From NCBI GenBank assembly GCA_951813545.1, contig OX638352.1, positions 5,365,966-5,429,965 of the forward strand: 64,000 nt of DNA, given 5' to 3'. Numbering within the stretch: the stretch's first letter is position 1; every line of letters begins with the position of its first letter. This document shows positions 17,233-26,081 of the stretch, piece after piece. The notes under the pieces were generated by a model. It made no database searches, was not told the DNA's origin, and was given only the letters and a program-made list of their open reading frames with translations. Made by a program: the position numbers and the translations under genes. Source of the stretch: an uncultured Poribacteria bacterium (GTDB lineage Bacteria; Poribacteria; WGA-4E; WGA-3G).

Positions 17233-17263
17233 AAATCGCTCCTATTTTATCTGATGGTGAATC

Positions 17264-17345
17264 GGTGCGCTTGCAAAGCGCGAAGAAACACCCTATCAAA
17301 AACCCTACCGAGTTAGGGGGTGCGTTCCTCTCTTTTCCAGCGTTC
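17264..17345. repeat. Hairpin repeat carrying the AAACACCC/CAAAAAC motif
   Basis: GGTGCGCTTGCAAAGCGC (17264-17281) is a half-intact copy of the hairpin seen perfectly at 34599. It is followed directly by GAAGAAACACCCTATCAAAA and then TACCGAGTTAGGGGGTGCG. The right part runs into the 3' end of the neighbouring oxidoreductase gene, whose last residues (REERTP) are encoded by the repeat. Confidence 0.5.
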
Positions 17346-18443
17346 AAGGGGGTGTTCGCGTGGCGTGAGTGGCATGGACACACGAGCCTTCTGACGATGC
17401 GATTCCCACGTCGCATGAATCATTTCGAGGCAATCTCGACCGTCTCTGCCACTCGCGAATGGATCACGATCCTCCTCAATGGCTTCAATCAGGTCGCGTA
17501 GCATAAGGCGTTGCAATAGCAATCGTATGGACCCCTTGTCTCGTGGATTTCCCTGTTCGTCAAGGTCCTCGCTGGAAAGGTGTACCGGTTCCCACGCTTC
17601 TGCGGGGGTTTTATGTTGTCCTTTGTGGATGAACATCGTAGTGCCAACACTCTCTCGAATGGCAATTCTTCCTTCCGTACCGATAATGTCGATGCCGTAG
17701 GCGTTATCGTTGGTTTGTGGTTGCGCGAGGAACTGCACGTCGGCGTGGATACCACTCTTGAAGCGGAAAGCAGCGTGTCCACGTTCTCCAAGCACAAGCC
17801 CTGCGTCTCGGTCGTGCGGGTGAACTTCTTGGGTATGTTTGATGTCATCAACGGTTGACTCACGTCCGTCCATCTGCACGAGGTGCGCGTGTGTCCACTC
17901 GACATCGCCACCGAAGAGCCGCAACCAATCATAGAGATGTGTGCCCATCTCCATCAGTGAGTTCCCGACTTTGCGTCCGCCTTTGTCGGTTGCCTTCATT
18001 AACACAACATCGCCAATCTCGCCCTTTTCAATCAGCGACAGAACGTGCCGATTGTAAGGACTGGCGCGTTTAATGTGATTAATGGCAAACTTGACGTGAT
18101 GCTGATCACAGGTTTCAACCATTTCGTCGGCTTCAATGAGGTTTAGGGCAGTTGGCTTTTCACAGAAAACGTGGACGCCGCGCTGCGCCGCCGCAATGGT
18201 TGGTGGATGATGCATCGGTGCCTGTGTTGGAACAATCACAATGTCGGGTTGTTGTTCATCAAGCATCTTTTCGTAGTCGTCATAGATTGCTTTGACACCG
18301 AACCGTTCACTCCATGCTTTTGCACGTTCTGGGTTGATTTCTGCCCCGGCGATAAGTTCACAGTTTTCTTCTAACTGCACTGCATCGGCATGGCTGCCTC
18401 CCATGCCGCCTAAGCCGATAATTGCGATACGGTAGTTATTCAT
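17313..18443 (-). CDS. Gfo/Idh/MocA family oxidoreductase
   Basis: A 376-aa NAD(P)-dependent dehydrogenase. The Rossmann start IAIIGLGGMGGSHADAV follows immediately after ATG 18443, which has ribosome-binding site GGAGAC. The conserved EKPTALNLIEADEM holds the catalytic-region EKP lysine; C-terminal parts include GTHLYDWLRLFGG and GTEGRIAIRES. Substrates in this family are sugars, inositols or their derivatives. The C-terminal tail after PLERWK comes from an adjoining repeat and may not be ancestral. Paralogues are at 60186 and 63041, but those are much closer to each other than to this one. Confidence 0.9.
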   Translation of the reverse strand: MNNYRIAIIGLGGMGGSHADAVQLEENCELIAGAEINPERAKAWSERFGVKAIYDDYEKMLDEQQPDIVIVPTQAPMHHPPTIAAAQRGVHVFCEKPTALNLIEADEMVETCDQHHVKFAINHIKRASPYNRHVLSLIEKGEIGDVVLMKATDKGGRKVGNSLMEMGTHLYDWLRLFGGDVEWTHAHLVQMDGRESTVDDIKHTQEVHPHDRDAGLVLGERGHAAFRFKSGIHADVQFLAQPQTNDNAYGIDIIGTEGRIAIRESVGTTMFIHKGQHKTPAEAWEPVHLSSEDLDEQGNPRDKGSIRLLLQRLMLRDLIEAIEEDRDPFASGRDGRDCLEMIHATWESHRQKARVSMPLTPREHPLERWKREERTP

Positions 18444-18815
18444 ATATGTCTCCGAAGTTGCCAAGTAAAGTGTGCTGCTTTGCAACTATCATAGCAACTT
18501 CAAGGTCAGAGTGCAAGAAAAAAGTTGAAGAAAACGCTGTAAATATAGTTGAATAAAAGCAGGGATTAACTATCATAGTACCGAAGCAAAATTTGGACCA
18601 CTAAAGATTAAAATTCAACTCTAAGGTGAAACTAATACCATTTCTAAAAGTTTATATCGCATTAACCGCGCCGTTCACCCAGACCCGGTAGGTGCGGTTT
18701 CCTAACCGCACCGGGCATGACCAAAAACATTAGACACTTTTAATAGAAATCATCAATCAGAATTGGTATAATGAGCGAACCCAACGACCAATCTGATGGA
18801 TAGGGAATAAGACAG
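18444..18815. promoter_or_regulatory. Intergenic region with hairpin repeat and extended -10 promoter
   Basis: Between divergent genes. It contains the GGTGCGGTT/AACCGCACC hairpin repeat (18685-18715). An extended -10 element, TGGTATAAT, lies at 18764-18772, about 44 bp before the start of the 1012-aa gene, with no good -35. I see no coding sequence. Confidence 0.55.
18685..18715. repeat. Interspersed hairpin repeat (GGTGCGGTT family), copy 1
   Basis: GGTGCGGTT (18691-18699), TCCT, then AACCGCACC (18704-18712), a perfect 9-bp stem flanked by CCGG. Related copies are at 51850, 61284 and 62776. This is a REP-like intergenic element. Confidence 0.75.
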
Positions 18816-21800
18816 ATGACAAAAGAACGAATTCGGATTTTAGTTGATACTTCACGCGATAGCGGTTGGTCAGGCGGATTGATACAGATTGAGCCAGACA
18901 GTATCTATCAAACCACTAACAATCGAGATTATCTCAGTGAAGCAGTGCTGAAAAATTACGATGTACTGACGATTTGCAGCAATACACCCCTAAAATATAC
19001 CGATGCAGAGCTCCAACTTATCCGCGAGTTTGTAGAAAATGGTGGTGGACTGCTTTTAGCCGCTAGCGCGAGCCGATTTGAGCGAGATGTCCGTGAACCG
19101 ATCTCGGAATTGGGGGTTAATCACGTTGCATCTCTTTTCGGTACGCGATTTCTTCCGTTACCTGAAGGACGAGGCGAAATGGATACCGACGCGAATCCGT
19201 TGCACGGTTACACAAAGAAAGACCTCTGCCTCACTAATCACGAAATTACCGATGGATTGGGAATTGACGACCTGGATCTCACATCTTGCGGTATTCTTGA
19301 TATCCCCGCGGAGGGTAGCGTTTTCCTCGAACACAGCGAGACGGGAGAACCCGTTGGGGCATGTCTCCATTTTGGATCAGGACGCGTCCTGTTAATCAAT
19401 ACGCAGCTTTTTCAAAATGAGAATCACCCAGTATCTACGCAATTTATTGATTGGTTAGGAATCAACCGCGAAGAAACACCCCAGCAAAAACCCTCTTTGA
19501 CAACGGATACGCAGACAATCCCTGATGAAATTCCGATCGAAGAACAGGTCAGAAAGGACGGAAAAATCAAGATTTTCTATACGCACTTCGTCGAGGACCG
19601 TGTGGATACTTGTATGGCATTTGCTAAAAAACTGACAGAGGAGATGCTCTCGAAATTCCCTGAAGGTGAGAAGATTAAATGGAAAATAGATCTGATTCCG
19701 TCGTGTGTTCATGAATACGGCTTCAGTTGGGAGGATTCATTAATGACAATCGGGGCATGTGTCAGTCCTCCAAGACTCGCCTATTCGCTCGGTGTCGAGG
19801 CGAGTGGACTGATCGCCGACAAAACGCCGTTTCAGAAGGCGGCGGATGTTCTTTTTGACGGATTCCAGTTTTTCTTTGGTATCTGGGCAATGAAGTTACT
19901 CGGATTTGAGCGAGAAGCGGCGATGATGCTCTCCGAATTCGAGAAGCAATTTCGTGCAAATGACGAAGCCGAGGCGTTGATTGACACAGCGAAGGTTTAC
20001 GAGCAACGATCTCGCAAGCCGATCTGGATACTGAAGGCACTCCTCGAAAAATACGGTAACGACCTGTTTGTCCGACTCACCGAGGTATTGTCGGAAAAGG
20101 ATAGCGACACAGAAAAGAATATGCCACACACAACCTTCTCACCGGTGGATAGACAGATCTATCACCTCAGCCGCGCGGTAGGTGAGGACCTGTTTCCATG
20201 GTTTGAAGAGATCGGTACGACCGTCCATCCGCTCCCGTTGTTGCCGAATGACAGCGACGAATTTGCGGCAGCGGTCCGTGGATACCTCAACGGGATGATT
20301 CGTGACACAACTATAGATACAAGCAACAGAATAGATGCAGTCGATAGCCTTTTCGAGATCGCTGATGAATCTGAGCATCAGGTTTCAGCGTTGGTTTCTA
20401 AACTGGACACGGCGGACAGATATGAACGACTGATTGCAGTGGCAAAACTAATCAATAGCTGCGATGACCGGGCAGTGAAAGCGATAGAAGAGTTGACAGT
20501 CGAAACGGCGGATGATGGGATCGTGGCGATGGCGGTTCTGATGTTGGTTCGTAACGGTGGAGGTGGCGAATTCGTAGATCAACTCGTGGAAATTGCGCTC
20601 CACCAAGATTACAAGTATCAACTTGAAACTGGATACTTACTTGCCAAGATTGGGCATCCAGCAGCCGAAGTGTTCTCATACAAGGAGCTCACAGACAAAA
20701 ATAGTGCGCCTCTCCTAACGATGGAGGTCAAACGCAATGCGGAATTATATCACTATCCGATCATCGGTGGCGATCGCGTTGCGATTTGCAATGTAATTCT
20801 CCATACACACCATTTCCCTCACAACACGCATGTTCCCGGTACTTATGTGAGTTGGGTGCATACCACATCTAAATATCGCCGAAAGGGATTGGCGCGGTGG
20901 GCATTCGGTGCATCAATGTCACATGAACTGGTCCGCCAGTATTCTTGTATCTCCCTTCATACCGGCACGGACAACAACGCCCATGGAATGTACAGGAATT
21001 TTGGGTTCGTTGATGGGTTATTAGGGCGACAATTCACCAAAGCGTTGCGGGCCGAACAGACAAAAGTCGTCGAGGACTTAGTCGTTCGTCCCTATAGGCA
21101 TGGGGATGAAGTTGCGATGGCAAGCGTATGCAACGCATTTTATGTGGACCAGGTAGACCGTAGACCGAGACGTGCTGAGAGACGTAGAACGACGGAAACT
21201 CGGTTGATTTATCTCGCAGAGAAGAATGGAGAACTGTTTGGGTATGTGCAAGCGCAGTGTTTTGAGAAGGAAAAGAATGTCTCGATCACCGAATTCTGTC
21301 TTAAAACCCAACCGCCCGAAGGTTCCACACACCCGGAAGGTTTCCTTGAGGATGTCGGTGCAGCGATGCTCTGCGCGTTACATAACGAATTGGTGAAACG
21401 TGAATATAAAAAAATAAAATGGGGATTTGAAGGTGAGGCGGAAAAAAGTTATGCCAGAACGCTGTTCCACAATTTTGGGTACACATCGGAAGATGCAGGT
21501 TGGGTCTGGATGTTCAAGATCATCAACCTGCCGATGCTACTTGGCGAGCTCTCCCCACTGCTTTTGAAACGACTCAATGAAAGCGATGATTACAAGGGGT
21601 GGCAAGGGACTATTAGCATCAAAGGTTCGGAGCATCGAGCAAGTCTTACCATTAAAGATGGCGAAATTCGCGTATCGGAGGAGGTCTCAGAAGGCACTGG
21701 AATTTGCCTTTCTACAGACGACGACACGATCACTCGGTTCATTTTGGGGGTAATCACACCCTACGGAGCATATCTACAGGATCAATTACACATTGCGCCG

Positions 21801-21854
21801 ACAGTCAACGATTCGGTAACGCGTCTGCTGGGAACGCTTTTCCCAAAGCATTAG
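18816..21854 (+). CDS. 1012-aa fusion: GATase-like, unknown, HEAT-like, tandem GNAT, SCP2-like
   Basis: ATG 18816 follows AGGGAATAA. Residues 1-215 resemble a DUF4350/ThuA-like glutamine-amidotransferase fold (IREFVENGGGLLLAASAS, LHFGSGRVLLINTQLF). Residues about 235-480 are an unrecognised helical domain with HEYGFSWEDSLM. About 500-620 look like HEAT-type repeats. Residues 630-900 contain two GNAT acetyltransferase domains, the first with acetyl-CoA motif YRRKGLARWAFG and GMYRNFGFVDG. The last 100 residues (WQGTISIKG, ASLTIKDGEIRV) look like a sterol-carrier SCP2 domain, the Eis arrangement. There is no signal peptide. The linker at residues 218-226 (REETPQQKP) is encoded by a copy of the AAACACCC motif. 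Confidence 0.75.
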   Translation: MTKERIRILVDTSRDSGWSGGLIQIEPDSIYQTTNNRDYLSEAVLKNYDVLTICSNTPLKYTDAELQLIREFVENGGGLLLAASASRFERDVREPISELGVNHVASLFGTRFLPLPEGRGEMDTDANPLHGYTKKDLCLTNHEITDGLGIDDLDLTSCGILDIPAEGSVFLEHSETGEPVGACLHFGSGRVLLINTQLFQNENHPVSTQFIDWLGINREETPQQKPSLTTDTQTIPDEIPIEEQVRKDGKIKIFYTHFVEDRVDTCMAFAKKLTEEMLSKFPEGEKIKWKIDLIPSCVHEYGFSWEDSLMTIGACVSPPRLAYSLGVEASGLIADKTPFQKAADVLFDGFQFFFGIWAMKLLGFEREAAMMLSEFEKQFRANDEAEALIDTAKVYEQRSRKPIWILKALLEKYGNDLFVRLTEVLSEKDSDTEKNMPHTTFSPVDRQIYHLSRAVGEDLFPWFEEIGTTVHPLPLLPNDSDEFAAAVRGYLNGMIRDTTIDTSNRIDAVDSLFEIADESEHQVSALVSKLDTADRYERLIAVAKLINSCDDRAVKAIEELTVETADDGIVAMAVLMLVRNGGGGEFVDQLVEIALHQDYKYQLETGYLLAKIGHPAAEVFSYKELTDKNSAPLLTMEVKRNAELYHYPIIGGDRVAICNVILHTHHFPHNTHVPGTYVSWVHTTSKYRRKGLARWAFGASMSHELVRQYSCISLHTGTDNNAHGMYRNFGFVDGLLGRQFTKALRAEQTKVVEDLVVRPYRHGDEVAMASVCNAFYVDQVDRRPRRAERRRTTETRLIYLAEKNGELFGYVQAQCFEKEKNVSITEFCLKTQPPEGSTHPEGFLEDVGAAMLCALHNELVKREYKKIKWGFEGEAEKSYARTLFHNFGYTSEDAGWVWMFKIINLPMLLGELSPLLLKRLNESDDYKGWQGTISIKGSEHRASLTIKDGEIRVSEEVSEGTGICLSTDDDTITRFILGVITPYGAYLQDQLHIAPTVNDSVTRLLGTLFPKH

Positions 21855-21912
21855 AACAGGACGCTCCCAAACCAGTTGTGCCATCAGTGTGGAATAGTCT
21901 TTGCAGATAGTT

Positions 21913-22148
21913 CTTGTAGGTTGGGTTGAAGGGACAACAAAAGTGAACTTTATTATCCCCATGGTCCCTATTTTTCCAGTAAACTCAGATCCAAAAGATG
22001 ACAAGTGAAACCCAACGTATTCTGGTAACCATAGCGTCTAATGCGTTGGGTTTCGCTGTATCTATTTACACGAATAGCACATCGAAAATCGGCATTTTCT
22101 GTCCAAACTATAGGGTTCTTAGTCTTCACTGCTCTACCCAACCTACGA
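21913..22148. repeat. Nested palindromic element (GTAGGTTGGGTT type)
   Basis: Outer inverted repeats GTAGGTTGGGT (about 21915) and ACCCAACCTAC (about 22137). Inner inverted repeats are GTGAAACCCAACG (about 22004) and CGTTGGGTTTCGC (about 22043). This layout is a widespread bacterial intergenic palindrome; here its two shoulders are stretched by unrelated sequence, so the copy is probably decayed or carries insertions. Confidence 0.6.
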
Positions 22149-22224
22149 CCACCCGCGTTTTTTTATTATCGAACTCGCGTTTCATAGATAAAACAGATTT
22201 GAATTATTCTAGATGAGCGTTTAA

Positions 22225-22292
22225 GTTTGTAGTAGGACGATTTATCGCCCGTTGTAGCGTACGAACGCGCAATGAATTGTGCTACTACAAAC
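22225..22292. repeat. Interspersed hairpin repeat (GTTTGTAGTAG family), copy 1
   Basis: GTTTGTAGTAG (22225-22235) pairs with CTACTACAAAC (22282-22292). Internal complementary parts include CGATTTATCG on one side and CAATGAATTG on the other. A second copy is at 62828-62894. Confidence 0.75.
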
Positions 22293-22331
22293 AAAATTAT
22301 AGCCCACGCTCAAGTAGATACTTTGGGATTT

Positions 22332-22589
22332 TTATTTCTTGAGTTGTCCCCATGTGGTGGTGAGTTTTTTCTCTGCTTCAACCGCTAAACCGCCAATAAC
22401 ACCGCCCCTCCAGAGATGATGTCCATTTCCCGATGCATCTTTGAAACGGCTAAAACGGGCTTCTTCATCAAAATGCCACAACGAAATCGTATGTTCATCG
22501 ACCTCGAATTTTCCTTTCGGGACCTCCTACTCCGGTCCGACGTATTGCACGACATTGGAAATCCGTACTTCATCATTTTTTCTATCCTT
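22332..22589 (-). pseudogene. 3' fragment of a LamG/concanavalin-like secreted protein
   Basis: On the minus strand the frame ending at TAA 22332-22334 reads DEVRISNVVQYVGPE, then a TAG stop, then EVPKGKFEVDEHTISLWHFD, DASGNGHHLW and a tail LTTTWGQLKK. This is the typical end of a LamG-like carbohydrate-binding protein, with no upstream part and an internal stop. It ends in the same TTTWGQLKK-type tail as the TolB-like neighbours (TTLWGKLKKSGSD), hinting at a shared C-terminal signal. The fragment is cut off 34 bp from the MITE at 22623. Confidence 0.6.
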
Positions 22590-22622
22590 ATCTCATACGA
22601 AAAAGGTGATACCGCCTTCATT

Positions 22623-22809
22623 TATAGTAAAGTTTAGAATTAATTAGACACTCCAAAGAGGCGAGGATACTAGAAGAAATCCGCAGAAATACCCAAGCAA
22701 TACGCAGAAATACCCAAGCAAAAACACCCCTATCAAAAACTCCCTCGCCAGCGGTGGTGAGGTGTTTTGCGTTTTCCAAAGTGCTCTCTTATTTTCGGGT
22801 TTTACTATA
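22623..22809. mobile_element. IS630-related MITE, copy 1, with internal insertion
   Basis: Ends TATAGTAAAGTTTAGAATTA (22623) and TTTACTATA (22801-22809), with TA at both borders. Compared with the 118-bp copy at 23998 it carries about 70 extra bases (about 22669-22738) between GAGGATAC and CTCGCCAGCGG. The extra DNA holds GCAGAAATACCCAAGCA twice and then AAACACCCCTATCAAAAAC. The right end overlaps the 3' end of the TolB-like gene and supplies its stop codon. Confidence 0.8.
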
Positions 22810-23778
22810 ATCGCTGCCAGATTTCTTCAATCTGCTCCATAGTGTTGTTTGTGTCTGTGCAATTGGAGAAACAGTAAGAAACCCCTCCGGCACCCACTTA
22901 GGGAAATACTTGTTCACCCCATCATTTGTCAATCGCTGGATCGGTTTACCCGCCAGATTTATCACGTGAACATCAGTACCTCTCCCGCGACCTTGCCATA
23001 AAATGTAGGCGATCCATTCGCCATCCGGCGACCACGCGGGTTGGTGGTGAAACCGCGGATCGTTAGTCAACTGGCGTAAACCGCTGCCATCAAGGTTTAC
23101 GATGAAAAGCGCATGATTTTTCAAAATTCTGTCTCGTGCCTCAGAAAAGACGATCTGTTTTCCATTCGGCGACCACGCAGGATTCGCTCCGTTTCCAGTC
23201 CTGAGTTTTCTCAGTCTTTTCCCATTAGATTTCATTACATAGATACCGTGGCTTGTATCCCGATTTGAATTAAAAGCGATGTGTTTCCCGTCTGGAGACC
23301 ACGCTGGTCCTGAGTTAAATTGACCCTTGTTTGTAAGTTGCTGCAGTTTTTCACCACGAATGTTCATTTTGTAGATATGGTAACCCTCTTCTCGATTCGA
23401 CTCAAAAGCGATCCATTGTCCGTCTGGAGACCAGGCAGGATTACTGTCTCGTGCGAGGTGGTTCGTCAACCGGCGAGTTTCCCTCTGACTCAGATCCATC
23501 ACATAAATCTCATAATTTCCGTCTCGATCCGCCACATAAGCGAAAGACCTTCCATCGGGTGCCCAAGTCGCAGAAAAATCCTTCGCAGGGTGATCCGTTA
23601 AGTTTCGGAGATTCTTACCATTTGTATTAATGATATAGATGTCATGATTTCCTGTTTGATCAGAGTTAAAAGACACATATCCAACGCCGGGTTCCTGAGC
23701 ATAAACCTTCGTCAGGAGCAGTATGCTACTTGCTAAGAACACAACTCCGAGTATCATGCCAAAGTATTTACGTTTCAT
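22789..23778 (-). CDS. TolB-like PD40 beta-propeller, secreted (paralogue A)
   Basis: A 329-aa protein; ATG 23778 has ribosome-binding site GGAG 10 nt upstream and a signal peptide (MKRKYFGMILGVVFLASSIL). The rest is six or seven PD40/WD40-like TolB blades with repeats such as PAWSPDGQWIAFESNR, IYVMKSNGKRLRKL and LRNLTDHPAKDF. It is probably periplasmic and protein- or glycan-binding. The last six residues (YSKTRK) and the stop codon derive from the MITE at 22623-22809; its paralogue ends KKSGSD then stop. A conserved leader (23833-23952) lies 55 bp upstream. Confidence 0.88.
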   Translation of the reverse strand: MKRKYFGMILGVVFLASSILLLTKVYAQEPGVGYVSFNSDQTGNHDIYIINTNGKNLRNLTDHPAKDFSATWAPDGRSFAYVADRDGNYEIYVMDLSQRETRRLTNHLARDSNPAWSPDGQWIAFESNREEGYHIYKMNIRGEKLQQLTNKGQFNSGPAWSPDGKHIAFNSNRDTSHGIYVMKSNGKRLRKLRTGNGANPAWSPNGKQIVFSEARDRILKNHALFIVNLDGSGLRQLTNDPRFHHQPAWSPDGEWIAYILWQGRGRGTDVHVINLAGKPIQRLTNDGVNKYFPKWVPEGFLTVSPIAQTQTTLWSRLKKSGSDYSKTRK

Positions 23779-23832
23779 CTTTGTATTCTCCTTACTTTTT
23801 CTTTCGATTTTCTGCCTATCGCTAAATGGATA

Positions 23833-23952
23833 GAAGCGATGCGGCAATTGAGTAGAGGAAAGCCGATCGCATCGCTCCGTGTTTCTCCAAGGAGAAAGGC
23901 TCTCCCATGGTTTACTCAGCGTTGTTTAATATGTTAGCAATTTTCATGCCAA
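23833..23952 (-). ncRNA. Candidate cis-regulatory leader RNA, copy A
   Basis: About 120 bp upstream of paralogue A that is strongly conserved with 25763-25891 upstream of the lipoprotein gene. As minus-strand RNA it has a conserved entry containing AAACCATGGGAGAGCC, a TTTCTCC/GGAGAAA hairpin (23882-23897), and a 10-bp stem between 23869-23878 and 23833-23842. In this stem one pair is a G-U wobble on the minus strand but would be A-C on the plus strand, which supports minus-strand RNA. Conserved GAAAGCC and GGCAATTG lie in the loop. I cannot match it to a known riboswitch. Confidence 0.5.
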
Positions 23953-23997
23953 CGCCAAGTATGTCAAATATGCACATAATCTCGGTATTACAACAGT

Positions 23998-24115
23998 TAT
24001 AGTAAAGTTTAGAATTAATTAGACACTCCAAAGAGGCGAGGATACAATCCTCGCCAGCGGTGGTGAGGTGTTTTGTGTTTTCCAAAGTGCTCTCTTATTT
24101 TCGGGTTTTACTATA
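23998..24115. mobile_element. IS630-related MITE, copy 2 (intact, 118 bp)
   Basis: Starts TATAGTAAAGTTTAGAATTA and ends TTTTACTATA. The internal part contains GGATACAATCCTCGCCAGCG. The TA at each border fits IS630/Tc1-type TA target duplication. The left end matches the right terminal repeat of the IS630 element at 29625-30534 almost base for base over the first 22 positions. Confidence 0.85.
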
Positions 24116-24231
24116 AATTGCACAAAAAGGGGCGAAAGAGTCTAAAGAATGCCCGAAGAGGTGCAGCTTTCGCAATCCAAATCAATCGGAGTCAAACTTT
24201 CTGAAGCGAAAAGGGTGATGGCAGTCTTCAT

Positions 24232-25230
24232 TTAATCGCTGCCAGATTTCTTCAGTTTGCCCCACAACGTTGTCTGCTTTTCCGCAGTCGGAGACACAGA
24301 GAGAAAATTCTCCGGCACCCACGCTGGAAAACGATCTCTTGCTGGGTGCTTTGTTAATTGCCACGTTTCAATGCCGTCAGGACTGACAAGATGGATATTT
24401 GAATCTCGATTTAGGTTGCCCCACGGACTTTCAACTTCTAACTCATAGGTGATCCACTGCCCATCCGGAGACCACGCTGGATTATGGCCCCACGTATTTT
24501 CCCGTGTTATTCTCCGATTGTTTTGCCCATCATCTGTCATGATGTAAATGCCGACCCCCGCAAGATCGGTCTCACTATAGGCAATCTGTTTTCCATCGGA
24601 CGACCAGGTCGGCTGGCTTCCCCCGAACCTCCTTTCTATAACGCGTCTGGCATTTTTTCCATTGGACTTCATCAGAAAGAGGTCATTTCCTTCTTTTCTG
24701 TCAGAATAGAAAAGAATTCGATCTCCATCGGGCGACCACTTCGGAAACCTATTGTATCCGGTGTCTATCAGTTGCTGCAGGTCTCCGGTGTTGACATTGA
24801 TTTTGTAAATGTGATTCGTAGGCGTTGGAACGCCGGGTTGCTTGGACGTAAAGGCGATCCACTGTCCATCGGGGGACCAATCCGGATCAAAATCTGATTC
24901 TGATGCCAGATGGGTCGTTAGGGGGCGGATTTTGTTTTTATTCCTATTCATCAGATAAATTCTGTTAGTGCCACTCCGATTAGAAACAAAAGCCATCCAC
25001 TGTCCGTCGGGTGAGAATGCGGGTTGCCAATCTCGTGCTGGGTGGTTTGTGAGATTCTGAAGATTTTTCCCTTTTGTATCCATGATGTAAATCTCATTGT
25101 TCCCCTCTCTCGGAGAAGTGAAGGCGATATGTGTAGGATCAGATGCTTGTGCATAAAATCCCGCCGCAAGTAGGAAATACACGAATATCACTGTTGTCCG
25201 CAACGGCGTATAGATAAGTTTACCTTTCAT
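24232..25230 (-). CDS. TolB-like PD40 beta-propeller, secreted (paralogue B)
   Basis: A 332-aa protein. ATG 25230 follows GGAG; an upstream TTG 25245 is less likely. Signal peptide VIFVYFLLAAGFYAQA. PD40 blades include PAFSPDGQWMAFVSNRSG, DPDWSPDGQWIAFTSK and PAWSPDGQWITYELE, ending TTLWGKLKKSGSD with a normal TAA. It is clearly paralogous to the gene at 22789, with the same domain order and C-terminus. It lies 98 bp after the lipoprotein gene on the same strand, so the two may share the transcript that begins with leader copy B. Confidence 0.88.
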   Translation of the reverse strand: MKGKLIYTPLRTTVIFVYFLLAAGFYAQASDPTHIAFTSPREGNNEIYIMDTKGKNLQNLTNHPARDWQPAFSPDGQWMAFVSNRSGTNRIYLMNRNKNKIRPLTTHLASESDFDPDWSPDGQWIAFTSKQPGVPTPTNHIYKINVNTGDLQQLIDTGYNRFPKWSPDGDRILFYSDRKEGNDLFLMKSNGKNARRVIERRFGGSQPTWSSDGKQIAYSETDLAGVGIYIMTDDGQNNRRITRENTWGHNPAWSPDGQWITYELEVESPWGNLNRDSNIHLVSPDGIETWQLTKHPARDRFPAWVPENFLSVSPTAEKQTTLWGKLKKSGSD

Positions 25231-25328
25231 TTTTCTATTCTCCAATGTGTGATTCAGAAATAATCCGTTTGACTCAGGAAGGTGCCTGAAAAGGTACTGT
25301 GGTGTGGGAGATAAGGAGCTCAGAAAAT

Positions 25329-25721
25329 CTAATTTCCTTTATCAGCAACTGTGTAAAATTGAATTGTGTCAATGTTACCGGCTCCAGTCATTGCGTGTTT
25401 TATAATTTTGATAGCGTCCGTTTCAGCAGCCAGTAGAATTTCAAACGGGAATTGGATTCCTCCTGGGACTTTCTTGACGGGTTCCCATTGATTTCTCTTG
25501 TCACGCACGTGAATTTCAATGTTTCGGATTTTTCCAGAGCCGAGAAGCACAACTTTCCGAATATCCGCTCTCTCTGGAAGTGAATAAATTTCTCCGTGGA
25601 AAGTCATCTTTTCACCGACTGGACGATCTATCAAAACATACTCCTGCTCCGTAAAAAGTGCGGTGCATCCGATCTGTGCTAAACAAGCGAGTATAAAGAT
25701 TAGGTATTTCCATATACGCAT
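25329..25721 (-). CDS. Small lipoprotein
   Basis: A 130-aa protein with a lipobox (MRIWKYLIFILACLAQIGC), so probably lipid-anchored. The mature part is beta-rich (EYVLIDRPVGEKMTFHGEIYS, RKVVLLGSGKIRNIEIHVRD, KIIKHAMTGAGNIDTIQFYT) and resembles a small discoidin/galactose-binding or beta-sandwich domain, but I cannot name the family. Ribosome-binding site AAGGAGAAAG. It is the first gene after leader copy B. Confidence 0.7.
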   Translation of the reverse strand: MRIWKYLIFILACLAQIGCTALFTEQEYVLIDRPVGEKMTFHGEIYSLPERADIRKVVLLGSGKIRNIEIHVRDKRNQWEPVKKVPGGIQFPFEILLAAETDAIKIIKHAMTGAGNIDTIQFYTVADKGN

Positions 25722-25762
25722 GATTCTTTCTCCTTAAACTATGGTGTTTCGCATTAATAGGT

Positions 25763-25891
25763 GGAGCGATGCGGCAATCGAGGTTTGGGAAAGCCCGCTG
25801 CATCGCTCCATATTTTTTCCAATCCAAGGAGGAAGGCTCTCCCATGGTTTACTCAGCGTCTTAAGAAATATACTTGCAATTTTCATGCCAA
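25763..25891 (-). ncRNA. Candidate cis-regulatory leader RNA, copy B
   Basis: Homologous to 23833-23952. The main stem here is perfect: GGAGCGATGC (25763-25772) with GCATCGCTCC (25800-25809). The AAACCATGGGAGAGCC entry and the far end TTGGCATGAAAATTGC are kept, while loops and the distance between stems vary, as expected for a structured RNA. It ends 41 bp before the lipoprotein start. The upstream conserved block may include the promoter. Confidence 0.5.
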
Positions 25892-26081
25892 AGACAATTC
25901 AAGCGCGAAACACCTTCAAAGACAGATTTTTCGTTGATATTGCGCGAGAAAACGTTTTTATTGTTCAGATTTTGGACAGTTTTGTTCAAAAGTCTGGTGT
26001 CCGAGAAGTTCTTGACATTCTCCAGTTTTTTGAATATACTTAGCAATAGATAATTTTCACCTAAACAGATTGGAGACATTG

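Larger units (their letters stand above)
21855..22331. other. Repeat-filled intergenic region
   Basis: There is no gene. It holds the GTAGGTTGGGTT palindromic element and the GTTTGTAGTAG hairpin, both listed separately. Confidence 0.6.
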
